A DNA stretch of 61,418 nt. It comes from Burkholderiaceae bacterium. GTDB lineage: Bacteria > Pseudomonadota > Gammaproteobacteria > Burkholderiales > Burkholderiaceae_C. Made by a program: the position numbers and the translations under genes. Positions within the stretch are counted from its first letter, which is position 1; each line of letters begins with the position of its first letter. The notes beneath the pieces are model-generated. The model saw only the letters and a program-made list of their open reading frames with translations, was not told where the DNA came from and did not search any database. The DNA is taken from positions 1 through 61,418 of the forward strand of contig JAFALA010000100.1 in assembly GCA_019234815.1 (NCBI GenBank), given 5' to 3'. This document shows positions 9,600-18,914 of the stretch, one piece after another.

Positions 9600-11936
9600 T
9601 CAGGGCGCTGATGCTGCGGGCGCCAGCGGCTCGGCGACGGTGTCGCCAAAGCCCAGGCGCCGGGTCCCGGCTTCTCCGGCGAATTCGTCGAAAACCCAGT
9701 TGTCGCCCTGGCGCATCACGCCTTCGGCGGGCGGCTGGATCTCGGTAACAGGCACGTTGCGCAGCGCCACGTTCATGAAGTCGATCCAGGCTGGCAAGGC
9801 GACGCCGCCGCCGAATTCCTTGTCGCCAAGCGACTTGTTGTTGTCGTAGCCGATCCAGACGACCGCCGTCACGCTGGGTTGGAAGCCGGCGAACCAGGCG
9901 TCCACGGAGTCGTTGGTGGTGCCCGTCTTGCCATAAAGATCGGGCCTTTTCAGCTGACCCTGCGCGCGCGCGGCCGTGCCGCTGCGTGTCACCTCGTTCA
10001 GCATCGTGCTCATCACGAAGGTATTGCGCTCGGATATGGCGCGCTTTGTGTCGTCCAAGGGCGTTGGCGTGGTGCTGACCAGCGTGGCGCCCTTGTCGTC
10101 GACGATCTTGCTGATCAGCAGGGGCTGGACCAGATAGCCGCCGTTGGCGAACACGCTGTAGGCGCTGGCCATCTGCATGGGCGTGACCGAGCCGGAGCCC
10201 AGCGCCAGCGTGAGGTTGTCGGGCTGCTTGTCGACGCTCAGGCCGAACTGGCCCGCCCAGGTCTTGGCGCGCGCCGGCGTGACCTGCTGCATGACGCGCA
10301 CCGACACCAGGTTCATGGAGTGCGCCAAGGCCTGCTTGAGCGTCATCTCGGGGGCGGCGTCATTTTCAGCGTTCTTGGGTTCCCAGCCGCCGATGCTGAT
10401 GGGACCGTTGTTCACCAGCGTGTCGGGCGTGATGCCCAGCTCCAGCGCGGCCGAATACAAGATGGGCTTGAAGCTGGAGCCCGGCTGGCGCCAGGCCTGT
10501 GTGACGTGGTTGAACTTGTTGCGGGCGAAGTCGAAGCCGCCCACCAGCGCACGCACCTGGCCGGTGGCGGGCTCCATCGCAATGAAGGCGCCTTCCGCCT
10601 CCGGCGACTGGGCCACCACCCAGACGCCCAGGGGCTCGGCCTTGCTGGGCGTGCCGCGCGCGACACGGATGATGCTGCCGCGCTGGATGCGCAATTCAGG
10701 CTTGGCCCGGTCGGACAAGGCCGATTGCACGTTGCGCAGGCCTTCGCTGGTGATGGCGATGTCGTCGCCGTTTTGCAAGGTGGCGAGCACCTTGCCGGGC
10801 GCCACCTGGGTGACGATGGCGGTGTGCAGTTCGTCGTTGTCCGGATGCTCGGACAAGGCCTGCTCGATGGCGCTGTCGTTCTCGTCTTCGTCCTCGCCGA
10901 GTTCGATGCGGCCCTCGGGGCCGCGATAGGGCTTGCGCCGCTCGAAATCCATCAGCGTCTTGCGCAGGCCCTTGTAGGCGGCGATCTGCTGGTCGGCGAC
11001 CAGGGTCGTGTAGACCTTCAGGCCGCGCGTGTAGCTGTCCTCGCCATATTGCGCATACACCACTTGGCGCACCATTTCCGCGGCGTATTCGCCGTGCAGC
11101 AGCTGGTCCTGCGGCGAGCGGATATGCAGGCGTTCATTCTTGGCGGCTTCGTATTCCTCGGCGGTGATCAGCTTGGTGTCGCGCATGCGCTCCAGCACCA
11201 CCAGTTGCCGGTGCTGGGCGCGCGGCAGGTTGCTGATGGGGTTGGCGTAGGCTGGGTTTTGCGGCAGTCCGGCCAGCATGGCGGTTTCCGCGATGCTCAG
11301 CTCCTTGAGCGGCTTGCCGAAGTAGATTTCTGCCGCTGCCTCGAAGCCATAGGCTTTCTGCCCCAGGTAGATCTGGTTCATGTAGACCTCCAGGATCTTC
11401 TCCTTGGACAACTGGCTCTCGATCTTGTTGGCCAGCAGGATCTCGATGAACTTGCGGCTGTAGAGCTTCTTCTTGGTCAGGTAGAGGTCGCGCGCCAACT
11501 GCTGGGTGATGGTCGATGCACCCTGGCTGCGGGCGCTCACCAGATTGGAGAAGATCGCCCGCAAGATGCCTGTGTAGGACACGCCGCCGTGCTCGTAGAA
11601 ATTGGTGTCCTCGATCGCGAGCAGGGCGTCCTGCATGCGCTTGGGGATCTGCGCCAGGGGCAGGTAATGGCGGCGCTCGGCGCCGAATTCGGCGATCAAC
11701 TGGTTGTCGGTGGTATAGATCCGCAGCGGCTGCTTGGGCTGGTAGTCGGTCAGGTTGTCCAGCGAGGGCAGCGTGGGGTAGACCAGCGCCGCAGCCACGG
11801 CCAGCAGCAGCACCACCACGGCCAAGGCGCCCGCAACAAGAGTCAGCACGCCGGGCATGACCATGCCGGCCTGCGCTCGCGCCGTGGCCAGGGGCGAGGT
11901 CTGTTTGACGGAGGCTGGGTGTGTCAAAACTCTCAT
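9600..11936 (-). CDS. mrcA: Penicillin-binding protein 1A (bifunctional peptidoglycan synthase)
   Basis: Polymerises and cross-links peptidoglycan from the inner membrane. The 778-residue protein has one N-terminal membrane anchor (about 27-53). A GT51 glycosyltransferase domain follows, with the catalytic Glu at E109 (AIEDTNFYEHGG) and the TITQQLARDLYL segment. The transpeptidase domain has SSFK (S487 nucleophile, K490), SMN and KTGTT motifs. An OB-like insertion lies between the two, typical of PBP1A. The start at 11936 (MRVLTHPAS) is the most likely; MVMPG 72 bp further in is an alternative. It is divergent from sbcB with 94 bp between starts. Confidence 0.95.
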   Translation of the reverse strand: MRVLTHPASVKQTSPLATARAQAGMVMPGVLTLVAGALAVVVLLLAVAAALVYPTLPSLDNLTDYQPKQPLRIYTTDNQLIAEFGAERRHYLPLAQIPKRMQDALLAIEDTNFYEHGGVSYTGILRAIFSNLVSARSQGASTITQQLARDLYLTKKKLYSRKFIEILLANKIESQLSKEKILEVYMNQIYLGQKAYGFEAAAEIYFGKPLKELSIAETAMLAGLPQNPAYANPISNLPRAQHRQLVVLERMRDTKLITAEEYEAAKNERLHIRSPQDQLLHGEYAAEMVRQVVYAQYGEDSYTRGLKVYTTLVADQQIAAYKGLRKTLMDFERRKPYRGPEGRIELGEDEDENDSAIEQALSEHPDNDELHTAIVTQVAPGKVLATLQNGDDIAITSEGLRNVQSALSDRAKPELRIQRGSIIRVARGTPSKAEPLGVWVVAQSPEAEGAFIAMEPATGQVRALVGGFDFARNKFNHVTQAWRQPGSSFKPILYSAALELGITPDTLVNNGPISIGGWEPKNAENDAAPEMTLKQALAHSMNLVSVRVMQQVTPARAKTWAGQFGLSVDKQPDNLTLALGSGSVTPMQMASAYSVFANGGYLVQPLLISKIVDDKGATLVSTTPTPLDDTKRAISERNTFVMSTMLNEVTRSGTAARAQGQLKRPDLYGKTGTTNDSVDAWFAGFQPSVTAVVWIGYDNNKSLGDKEFGGGVALPAWIDFMNVALRNVPVTEIQPPAEGVMRQGDNWVFDEFAGEAGTRRLGFGDTVAEPLAPAASAP

Positions 11937-12030
11937 GCAAGGAATCCGCTGCGGCGACGCGCGATTATCGCGAGCATTTGGGCCTGCGCAGGATGAGGGC
12001 TTGGCGATGGGATCGGTTATCGTCGCGGCC

Positions 12031-13476
12031 ATGACTGACCTGACCTTTTACTGGCACGACTACGAAACCTTCGGCCGGGTGCCCCGGCGCGATCGTCCCG
12101 CCCAATTTGCCGGCCTGCGTACCGATGCCGAGCTGAACGAGATCGGCGAGCCCTTGATGCTGTATTGCCAGCCGGCACCGGACTTCCTGCCCGATCCCGA
12201 GGCTTGCCTGCTGACCGGGATCCTGCCGCAGACCTGCGTGGAACAGGGCGTGCCCGAGCATGCGTTCGCGGCCGCGATCGAGGCCGAGCTGGCGCAGCCG
12301 GGCACGGTGGGGCTGGGTTACAACAGCATCCGTTTCGACGATGAGGTGACGCGCCACCTGTTCTGGCGCAACCTGATGGACCCCTATGCCCGCGAGTGGC
12401 AGAACGAATGCGGGCGCTGGGACCTGCTCGACGTGGTGCGCTGCTGCTACGCGCTGCGGCCCGAAGGTATCGAGTGGCCCAGGCACGAAGACGGCCGGCC
12501 CTCGTTCAAGCTGGAGCACTTGAGCGCGGCCAATGGGCTGGCGCACGAGGCAGCGCACGATGCCCTGTCCGATGTGCGTGCCACCGTCGCCCTGGCGCGG
12601 CTGATTCGCGACAGGCAGCCCAAGCTGTTCGAGTTCTGCCTGAAGCTGCGCCGCAAAGACGCGGTCTGGGCCGAAATCGGCTCGGCCCGGCCCTTCCTGC
12701 ATGTCTCCGGCATGTACGGCGTGGAGCGCGGCTGCCTGGCCCTGGTGTGGCCGCTGGCGCCGCACCCGACCAACAAGAACGAGCTGATCGTCTGGGATTT
12801 GGCGCAGGACCCGGCCGAGTTGCTGGAGCTCAACGCGCAGGCCATTCGCACGCGCATGTTTGCAAAGCAGGACGAACTGCCGGAAGGCCAGGCGCGCTTG
12901 CCGATCAAGACCATTCACGTCAACAAGTCGCCGGTCGTGATCGGCAATCTCAAGACCTTGTCGCCCGCCATGGCCGAGCGCTGGGGGCTGGACCTGGCGC
13001 AGGGCCTGGTGCATGCGCAAATGCTGGCGGAGCGCAGCCATTTGCTCGCCGGCATGTGGGCCGAGGTGTTTCAGCGCCCCGACAGCGGGAGCGTCGATGT
13101 GGACGAAGACCTGTACGGCGGCTTTCTCGGCCAGGAAGACCGCCGCCAGCTCAATCGCCTGCGCAGCCTGGACGCGCAAGCCCTGGCCGATCGGGTCGTG
13201 CAAGGCCGTGCGGTGTTCGAGGATGCGCGCCTGGACGAGTTGTTGTTCCGCTACCGGGCGCGCAACTTCCCCGATTCGCTGAGCGCGGAAGAGCAGCAGC
13301 GCTGGCAGTCGCATTGCGCCTTGCGGCTGCACCAGGGTCAGGGCGGCAGTTCGACCTTGGCGCAGTTCTTTGAATCGATCGACAGGCTGGGCGAGGCGGC
13401 AGACGACGAGCGCGCGCAGGACATACTCGGCGCGCTGTACGACTATGCGGAGCAGATTGCTCCGCCTCCGCCTTGA
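12031..13476 (+). CDS. sbcB: Exodeoxyribonuclease I
   Basis: 3'-5' exonuclease on single-stranded DNA acting in recombination and mismatch repair. The 481-residue product matches E. coli ExoI in length. The DEDD exonuclease motifs are visible: Exo I at D10/E12 (HDYETFG), GYNSIRFDDE, and HDALSDVRATVALARLI for Exo III. The C-terminal ExoI-specific domain follows. The start at 12031 places the HDYETFG motif at its usual distance; longer in-frame extensions would run back over the mrcA start. Confidence 0.95.
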   Translation: MTDLTFYWHDYETFGRVPRRDRPAQFAGLRTDAELNEIGEPLMLYCQPAPDFLPDPEACLLTGILPQTCVEQGVPEHAFAAAIEAELAQPGTVGLGYNSIRFDDEVTRHLFWRNLMDPYAREWQNECGRWDLLDVVRCCYALRPEGIEWPRHEDGRPSFKLEHLSAANGLAHEAAHDALSDVRATVALARLIRDRQPKLFEFCLKLRRKDAVWAEIGSARPFLHVSGMYGVERGCLALVWPLAPHPTNKNELIVWDLAQDPAELLELNAQAIRTRMFAKQDELPEGQARLPIKTIHVNKSPVVIGNLKTLSPAMAERWGLDLAQGLVHAQMLAERSHLLAGMWAEVFQRPDSGSVDVDEDLYGGFLGQEDRRQLNRLRSLDAQALADRVVQGRAVFEDARLDELLFRYRARNFPDSLSAEEQQRWQSHCALRLHQGQGGSSTLAQFFESIDRLGEAADDERAQDILGALYDYAEQIAPPPP

Positions 13477-13494
13477 CGGAAATCCAGAGGTCAT

Positions 13495-15066
13495 GTGAAA
13501 GCGTCTGAGCCAGCCTGGCGCGAGTCCCGGCGCCACGACACCCGACGTCGCGCCTTGATGTGCCTGCTGGGCCTGATCACGGCGGTCGAGTTCTTTGAGA
13601 ACGCGATGTTCGTGTTTGGCGCGGCCCACATCATGGGCGGACTGGACGCCACGCCGGCCGAGTTCGTCCGGGCACAGGCGGCGTATGCCGTGGGCTGTCT
13701 GATGGCCATGGTGATGCAACAGTACATGGCGGCGCGCTATGGGTACCGGCGCTATCTGTTGGCGTCCATGGTCTTGTTTTCGGTGGCGCTGCTGGCTTGC
13801 GCGCACAGCCAGAGCCTGGGGCAGTTGACGGGGGCCCGGTTGATCCAGGGGCTCGGCGGCGGCACGTTCTTCACCAGCAGCCGGATCCTGGTGCCCCTGC
13901 TGTTTGCGCCGGAAGACCGGGGTGCTGCGTTGAAGCGCTTCATCGGCCTGATCTTCGGCGCTTCCGCGCTGGCGCCGGCCTGCTCGGCCTGGCTGATCGA
14001 GAACCGCGACTGGAGCTGGGTCTTCTACGCGGCGCTGCCGCCTGCCTTGCTGGCCTGTGCGGGCATTTGGTATTTGATGCCGGCACAGGTCGGACGCGCG
14101 AAGGCGTCATGGCGCGCGGAGCCGCACTTCCATCTCCTGGCCGTGCCGATGCTTTGGTTTGCGGTGGCGGTGGTGTGCGTGCAGCTCGGCTTGTCCGAGG
14201 CGCGCTTCGACGTGCTGGCGCACCCGCTGCGCCTGCTGCTGATGCTGACGGTCGGCCTGCTGATGCTGGCCCTATTCCTGTGGCAGCAATGGCACCAGGA
14301 TGTTCCGTTGCTGCACCTGCGCAAACTGCAAAGCTCCGTGTACCTGACCGGGCTGGGACTTTATTTCGTCCACTACTTTCTATCGAATTTCAGCGCCTAC
14401 CTGTTTCCCATCTTTGCGGAAAGCGGCCTGGGATTTCCTTTGGCAGCGGCAGGCTGGCTGAACAGCCTGGCTGGTTGGTGCAGCTTGATATTGGCCCTGG
14501 CCTACATGAAGTTCTCGCCACACCTGCGGTCCAAACGTTGGGTGATGCTGTCGGGCCTGGCTTGCTTTGCCCTGTATGCCGGCCTGTTGTCGTGCATGCC
14601 GGCGGGCGTCGACGCATGGCATGTCGTGCCGGCGATGCTGGCCAAGGGGGCGTTCGGGGTGCTGCTGGTGCTGCCGGTGGCGGGCCTGACGTTCAAGGAG
14701 CTGGGGGACGAACATTTTGCGCATGGCTACCAGGGCAAGAACATGATGCGGCAATTGGCCGCCTCGGCGTCGACGGCCATGGCCGCCATCATGTTGCAAA
14801 ACCGGCAGTTTGCCTTGCACGACGTGCTGGGGGCCGAGCTGGGGTCGGACCGGGTCGCCGTACGCGATTGGCTCACACAACTCGGCCAGTGGTGGCAAGG
14901 GCAGGGCATGAGCGAGCTGCAGGCTCGAAGCTCGGCCTTGCTCGAGCTGTCCCGCACCCTGACGCATCAGGCGCTGCTGCTGGCTTGCGAAGACCTGTAT
15001 CGCCTGCTGGTGCTGCTGGCCTTGTTGGGCGTGGTGGCGGTGTTGTCGCAGCGCAAGCTTTTGTGA
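13495..15066 (+). CDS. MFS transporter of the DHA2 (EmrB/QacA-like, 14-helix) type
   Basis: Inner-membrane drug/proton antiporter-like protein, 523 residues with about 14 hydrophobic segments. Motif C-like and motif A-like regions are loosely present (RLIQGLGGGTFFTSSRIL; ARYGYRRY). The protein starts with GTG at 13495; the ATG two bases earlier hits an immediate stop, and an agagg RBS sits 6 bp upstream. The substrate is unknown, and there is no adjacent membrane-fusion (EmrA) gene or local repressor. It follows sbcB by 18 bp and may be read through from it. Confidence 0.82.
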   Translation: MKASEPAWRESRRHDTRRRALMCLLGLITAVEFFENAMFVFGAAHIMGGLDATPAEFVRAQAAYAVGCLMAMVMQQYMAARYGYRRYLLASMVLFSVALLACAHSQSLGQLTGARLIQGLGGGTFFTSSRILVPLLFAPEDRGAALKRFIGLIFGASALAPACSAWLIENRDWSWVFYAALPPALLACAGIWYLMPAQVGRAKASWRAEPHFHLLAVPMLWFAVAVVCVQLGLSEARFDVLAHPLRLLLMLTVGLLMLALFLWQQWHQDVPLLHLRKLQSSVYLTGLGLYFVHYFLSNFSAYLFPIFAESGLGFPLAAAGWLNSLAGWCSLILALAYMKFSPHLRSKRWVMLSGLACFALYAGLLSCMPAGVDAWHVVPAMLAKGAFGVLLVLPVAGLTFKELGDEHFAHGYQGKNMMRQLAASASTAMAAIMLQNRQFALHDVLGAELGSDRVAVRDWLTQLGQWWQGQGMSELQARSSALLELSRTLTHQALLLACEDLYRLLVLLALLGVVAVLSQRKLL

Positions 15067-15172
15067 ATGGCATGCAGCGGACGCGTCGCTCAGGGCTGTC
15101 TTGGGGTTTTCAAGTCCGCGCTTGGGCTCCAAATGGTTGAGAATGGTGGGCGAACGTGGCAAGGAGAAGTTG

Positions 15173-16114
15173 ATGCATACCGAATCAGAATCGCCCGACC
15201 AGGCTCCCACCGCAGAAACCGGCGCGCGCATGCGGGCCATGCTGGTGCGCTCGCCCACTGCCATCGGATTCGTCAAGGATGGGGTGTTCGAGGTCGTCAG
15301 CGAGCAGTTCAACCATTTGTTTGCCTATGACGAAGATGCCGACCTGACGGCGCAATCGGCCAGGAAGATTCTTGTTTCCGAGCTGGCCTATACGGCTTTG
15401 CACGAGCGCGTGCTCAATGCTTTCCACGCCGGCCGTCCCTTGGACGAGGAGGTCGAGTACGTGCGCCGCGACGGGTCGCGTTTCTGGGGGCGCCTGCAAG
15501 CCTCGCCCCTGCACTGGGATGCGCCCACGGGTGAGGCGATGTGGATCATTGAAGATGTCACCGCCGCGCGCCAGCTGCGCCTTCAACCCACCTGGACCGC
15601 CAAGCACGACACGCTGACGGAGTTGGCCAACCGGCGCGAATTCGAGCGTCGCCTGGGCGAGCACGTGGGGAGCCGCAGGCACGAGCCGGTATCGGTGTTG
15701 TGGGTCGATGTGGACCATTTTTCGACCGTGGCCGACAACATGGGCAGTGAAGTGGCCCAGCATTTCCTTTACGGCCTGGGCCAGATGCTGGTGACCAAGG
15801 TGCGGGCGTCCGACCTGGTGGCCCGCATGGAGGACGACCGCTTCGCCGTGTTGCTGCCCGATTGCGACCAGCACTACGCCCAGATCGTGGCCGAGAAGAT
15901 GCGTTCGTCCATCGCCGCCTACAGGCTGCGCTGGGGCTTGCACCGCACCCGCGTGAAGGCCAGCGTGGGCGTGGTCCAGATCCAGCAGACGCTGGAGACG
16001 GTCGATTCCGTGCTGGCCGCGGCCGATCTGGCATGCGCCGAAGCCAAGGCGGCGGGCGGCGATTCGGTTCGGGTGTTCGTCTCGGCCGGCGGCTACGAGG
16101 AGCTGGCAGGCTGA
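15173..16114 (+). CDS. PAS-GGDEF domain protein with degenerate GGDEF motif
   Basis: The 313-residue cytoplasmic protein has a PAS-like sensor segment (about residues 20-130) and a GGDEF-family domain (about 145-305). The signature that defines an active diguanylate cyclase is ruined: where RxGGDEF is expected the sequence is RMEDDRF (218-224). The substrate-binding FKxxND is FSTVAD, with the Asn lost and the Asp kept. I infer no cyclase activity; it may be a c-di-GMP or GTP receptor or a remnant. No EAL domain is present. A strong aaggaga RBS precedes the ATG at 15173, so the longer in-frame extension is rejected. Confidence 0.85.
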   Translation: MHTESESPDQAPTAETGARMRAMLVRSPTAIGFVKDGVFEVVSEQFNHLFAYDEDADLTAQSARKILVSELAYTALHERVLNAFHAGRPLDEEVEYVRRDGSRFWGRLQASPLHWDAPTGEAMWIIEDVTAARQLRLQPTWTAKHDTLTELANRREFERRLGEHVGSRRHEPVSVLWVDVDHFSTVADNMGSEVAQHFLYGLGQMLVTKVRASDLVARMEDDRFAVLLPDCDQHYAQIVAEKMRSSIAAYRLRWGLHRTRVKASVGVVQIQQTLETVDSVLAAADLACAEAKAAGGDSVRVFVSAGGYEELAG

Positions 16115-16166
16115 GCTGCGACGCGCCGCCTGCGAGGTGCGGGCGGACGATGGCGGTGGCGGCAGT

Positions 16167-16859
16167 TCAGTGCTTCCGGTACTGGTCTTCGCCGAACAGG
16201 GTGCTCCACGCTTTGTCGTCCGTCAGCGGCCGGCGCTGGTCGGCGAGCACTTGCAGGGCTCGGTGCACGGCAGGGCGCGCGGCAATTTCGTCGAACCAGC
16301 CCTTGAGCTGCGGATAGTCCGACATCTCAATGCCCTGGTTTTTCCAGGAACGCAGCCAGGGAAACACGGCGATGTCGGCAATGCTGTAGTCGGGGCCGCC
16401 GATGTAGGGGCTGCTGGAGAGGCGTTTGTTGATGACCTGGTACAGGCGCCGGGCCTCATTGGTGTAGCGATCGATGGCGTAGGGGATTTTTTCGGGCGCG
16501 TAGATGCGAAAGTGATGCGCCTGACCCAGCATGGGACCCACGCTGCCCATCTGGAACATCAGCCATTGCAGGACCTCGTAGCGTCCACGCACGCTGGCAG
16601 GCAAGAACTGACCCTGCTTGCCGGCCAGGTAAAGCAAAATGGCGCCCGATTCAAACAGCGCCATCGGCTTGCCGTCGGGGCCATCAGGGTCGACGATGGC
16701 GGGAATCTTGTTGTTGGGACTGATGGCCAGGAACTCGGGTTCGAACTGTGCCCCCGCGCCGATGTCCACTGGAATCACCCGATACGGGATGTTACATTCC
16801 TCCAGCATGATGTGAACTTTGTGGCCGTTGGGTGTGGCCCAGGAATAGACTTCAATCAT
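16167..16859 (-). CDS. yfcG: Nu-class glutathione S-transferase, disulfide reductase type
   Basis: Glutathione-dependent enzyme of 230 residues, closely resembling E. coli YfcG/YghU. It has the TPNGHK motif at the N-terminal thioredoxin-fold active site, an ISPNNKIPAIVDPDGPDG segment and LFESGAILLYLA, with the helical GST C-domain after it. Nu-class enzymes reduce disulfides with bound glutathione rather than conjugating. The start at 16859 is set by a GGAGG RBS just upstream; that RBS begins right after an in-frame ATG at 16871, which is therefore less likely. It converges with the GGDEF-like gene. Confidence 0.88.
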   Translation of the reverse strand: MIEVYSWATPNGHKVHIMLEECNIPYRVIPVDIGAGAQFEPEFLAISPNNKIPAIVDPDGPDGKPMALFESGAILLYLAGKQGQFLPASVRGRYEVLQWLMFQMGSVGPMLGQAHHFRIYAPEKIPYAIDRYTNEARRLYQVINKRLSSSPYIGGPDYSIADIAVFPWLRSWKNQGIEMSDYPQLKGWFDEIAARPAVHRALQVLADQRRPLTDDKAWSTLFGEDQYRKH

Positions 16860-16986
16860 TCGATCCTCCATTCAGACTGGGTCGGGTGCGAGGGCGGTTC
16901 TTGTGGCGCAGGGCGTGGTCACAGCTTACATCCGCGCATCCCTGCGCCGCAATGGTCGCAGCAAAGAGTAGGGCTCCAGACATTTC

Positions 16987-17730
16987 ATGGTCATTCAACA
17001 CGTCAAGCACTGGTTTGTGGCACGCGCAAATGCGACGCGTTGGAAGCCTATCGTCGAATGGTCGCATCAGCAGCAGGCGCAGTTCCATCAGGTCAAGGAC
17101 GGCTCCGGTTTCGTCATCGAGAGGCGGCGTTCTCCCGGAGCCTTGCGCATCGACTGGGGGCCGTCCACGCGCGCATACATCCAGGGGCAAGAGCTGCGCA
17201 TGCGCTGCGAATTCAAGCTGAACCCGGACTTGCAAATGATGGTGCTCGACCGGCAACTGATGGAAAAGCTGGAAGTCGAGGTGTTCGACGCCTATACCGA
17301 CACCTTGCGGACCCGTGTGGACACCGATACGCCCGAGGAAATGCGCTGGTTGGTGATGTTCCCGAAGCTGGCGCACATGAGCTCCAAGCTGGTCAGGTCG
17401 CATTACGGCGTGTTGGGCGTGAACCGCGATCTGGCATCGGCTTGGCTGGAAGGGCGCCTCAGTGAAGGCCTGGCCCAGGCCAGCCAGGATTTGATACCGC
17501 CCGGCCGCCCGTTCGTGATGCTGTGCCTGCGCGGCAACCTGTACCTGCGCACGACCATGCCCGCGCCGGACTTGGCGCAGATCCAGGCCTTCGTGAGGTT
17601 GCTGGAACTGGCAGGCCAGGAAGCGCAGCGGGTCAACCTGAAGGTGGGGGACGGCAGCCCCTGGCCCACCACGGCGTCGATCGCCTGGCAGAACTCCAAT
17701 CCGGAATCGGCGCCGCCGCAAGGCAAATAG
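16987..17730 (+). CDS. Conserved hypothetical protein
   Basis: A 247-residue soluble protein that I do not recognise. No signal peptide, membrane helix or known motif is visible. It is of mixed charge, with a basic N-terminus (MVIQHVKHWFVARANATRW) and a Pro/Ser/Gln-rich end. Codon use is like its neighbours and the frame is intact, so it is likely a real gene. It sits between a divergent GST gene and a convergent kinase-like gene, so it is probably its own transcription unit. No function is proposed. Confidence 0.7.
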   Translation: MVIQHVKHWFVARANATRWKPIVEWSHQQQAQFHQVKDGSGFVIERRRSPGALRIDWGPSTRAYIQGQELRMRCEFKLNPDLQMMVLDRQLMEKLEVEVFDAYTDTLRTRVDTDTPEEMRWLVMFPKLAHMSSKLVRSHYGVLGVNRDLASAWLEGRLSEGLAQASQDLIPPGRPFVMLCLRGNLYLRTTMPAPDLAQIQAFVRLLELAGQEAQRVNLKVGDGSPWPTTASIAWQNSNPESAPPQGK

Positions 17731-17782
17731 CTGAGTCCGGATGCTTGGGCTCAGCCGTGATGCGCCGCCGTGAGACCTGCCG

Positions 17783-18856
17783 TTATGCCTTTTGCGCGAA
17801 CTGCCAGCCCAGTTCCGCCAGGGGGCGGGCGCCCGCTCCAGCCTCGCGGGCTTGCGCGCTGGCGGCGGTGCCGTCTTCCACGCGCTTGGCGATGCCTTGC
17901 AGGATGGCGGCGATGCGGAACAGGTTGTAGGCCAGATAGAAGTTCCAGTCGCGCATCATGCCCTGCACATCGGCGCGGCCGGTGCGTTCGCAATAGCGGC
18001 GCACGTAGTCTGCTTCGTCGGGGATGCCCAGCGCCAGGAGATCGGCCCCCGCCAGTCCGCGTGAAACCCCCGAGTTCCCGATGTGCCACGATATGCAGTG
18101 GTAGCTGAAATCAGCCAGCGGATGCCCCAGCGTGGAGAGTTCCCAATCGAGCACCGCGATCACGCGGGGTTCGGCGGGGTGGAACATCAGGTTGTCCAGC
18201 CGGAAGTCTCCGTGCACGATGGCGACTTCGCGCTCGTCGCGGGCGGAAGCCGGGATGTGTTCCGGCAGCCAGGCGATCAGCGCGCCCATGGCGGGATTGG
18301 GGGTCGTGATCGAAGCCTGGTACTGCTTGGTCCAGCGAGCGATCTGGCGTTCGAAGTAGTTGCCCGGCTTGCCGTAGTCGGCCAGGCCGATGGTATTCAC
18401 GTCGACCTGGTGCAGCGCGGCGATCACGCGGTTCATCTCGTCGTAGATGGCGCTGCGCTCGACAGGAGACATGCCGGGCAGGGTCTGGTCCCAGAAGATG
18501 CGCCCCTCCATGTATTCCATGACATAAAAGGCGCGGCCCATGACGGATTCATCCTCGCACAGCGCCAGCATGCGGGGCACGGGCACGTCGGTGGACTGCA
18601 GGGCGCGCATGACGCGGTACTCTCGCTCGATGGCATGGGCCGACGGCAGCAGCTTGGCGACGGGCGCCGGCTTGGACCGCATGACGTAGGACTGCGAGGG
18701 CGTGACGAGCTTGTAGGTCGGATTGGACTGGCCGCCCTTGAATTGCTCGATCTGCAAGGGGCCGGCAAAGCCGCTCACGTGGCGGCCCAGCCACTCGGAC
18801 AAACTGGGCAGGTCAATGGCCTGGGAAACGGCGCGGGTGCCGGTGAAAGTATCCAT
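17783..18856 (-). CDS. Phosphotransferase-family (APH / ACAD10-like) protein
   Basis: The 357-residue protein has an aminoglycoside-phosphotransferase/choline-kinase fold. The catalytic loop HGDFRLDN and the metal-binding LDWELSTLGHPLADF segment are intact, so it may be an active small-molecule kinase. It resembles the kinase domain of ACAD10/ACAD11, which is associated with 4-hydroxy-acyl-CoA breakdown in other organisms; no acyl-CoA dehydrogenase is adjacent here. The start at 18856 has an aaggaga RBS; a start 21 bp upstream lacks one. Antibiotic resistance is not implied. Confidence 0.85.
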   Translation of the reverse strand: MDTFTGTRAVSQAIDLPSLSEWLGRHVSGFAGPLQIEQFKGGQSNPTYKLVTPSQSYVMRSKPAPVAKLLPSAHAIEREYRVMRALQSTDVPVPRMLALCEDESVMGRAFYVMEYMEGRIFWDQTLPGMSPVERSAIYDEMNRVIAALHQVDVNTIGLADYGKPGNYFERQIARWTKQYQASITTPNPAMGALIAWLPEHIPASARDEREVAIVHGDFRLDNLMFHPAEPRVIAVLDWELSTLGHPLADFSYHCISWHIGNSGVSRGLAGADLLALGIPDEADYVRRYCERTGRADVQGMMRDWNFYLAYNLFRIAAILQGIAKRVEDGTAASAQAREAGAGARPLAELGWQFAQKA

Positions 18857-18914
18857 GGGTCTCCTTGCGGTGTTCAAAGCGAGCCACCACCAGGAAGCGC
18901 CAGCCTTTTTGGGC

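Noticed and set aside
9879..11996. 705-codon plus-strand frame opposite PBP1A
   Set aside because: It lies fully antisense to a clearly functional mrcA and shows no motif; it is a GC-rich shadow.
11965..13806. 613-codon minus-strand frame opposite exonuclease I
   Set aside because: Antisense to sbcB with its DEDD motifs; composition is that of a shadow frame.
17783..18856. Aminoglycoside resistance gene
   Set aside because: The fold is APH-like, but the sequence resembles the ACAD10-type kinase domain and it lies among housekeeping genes.
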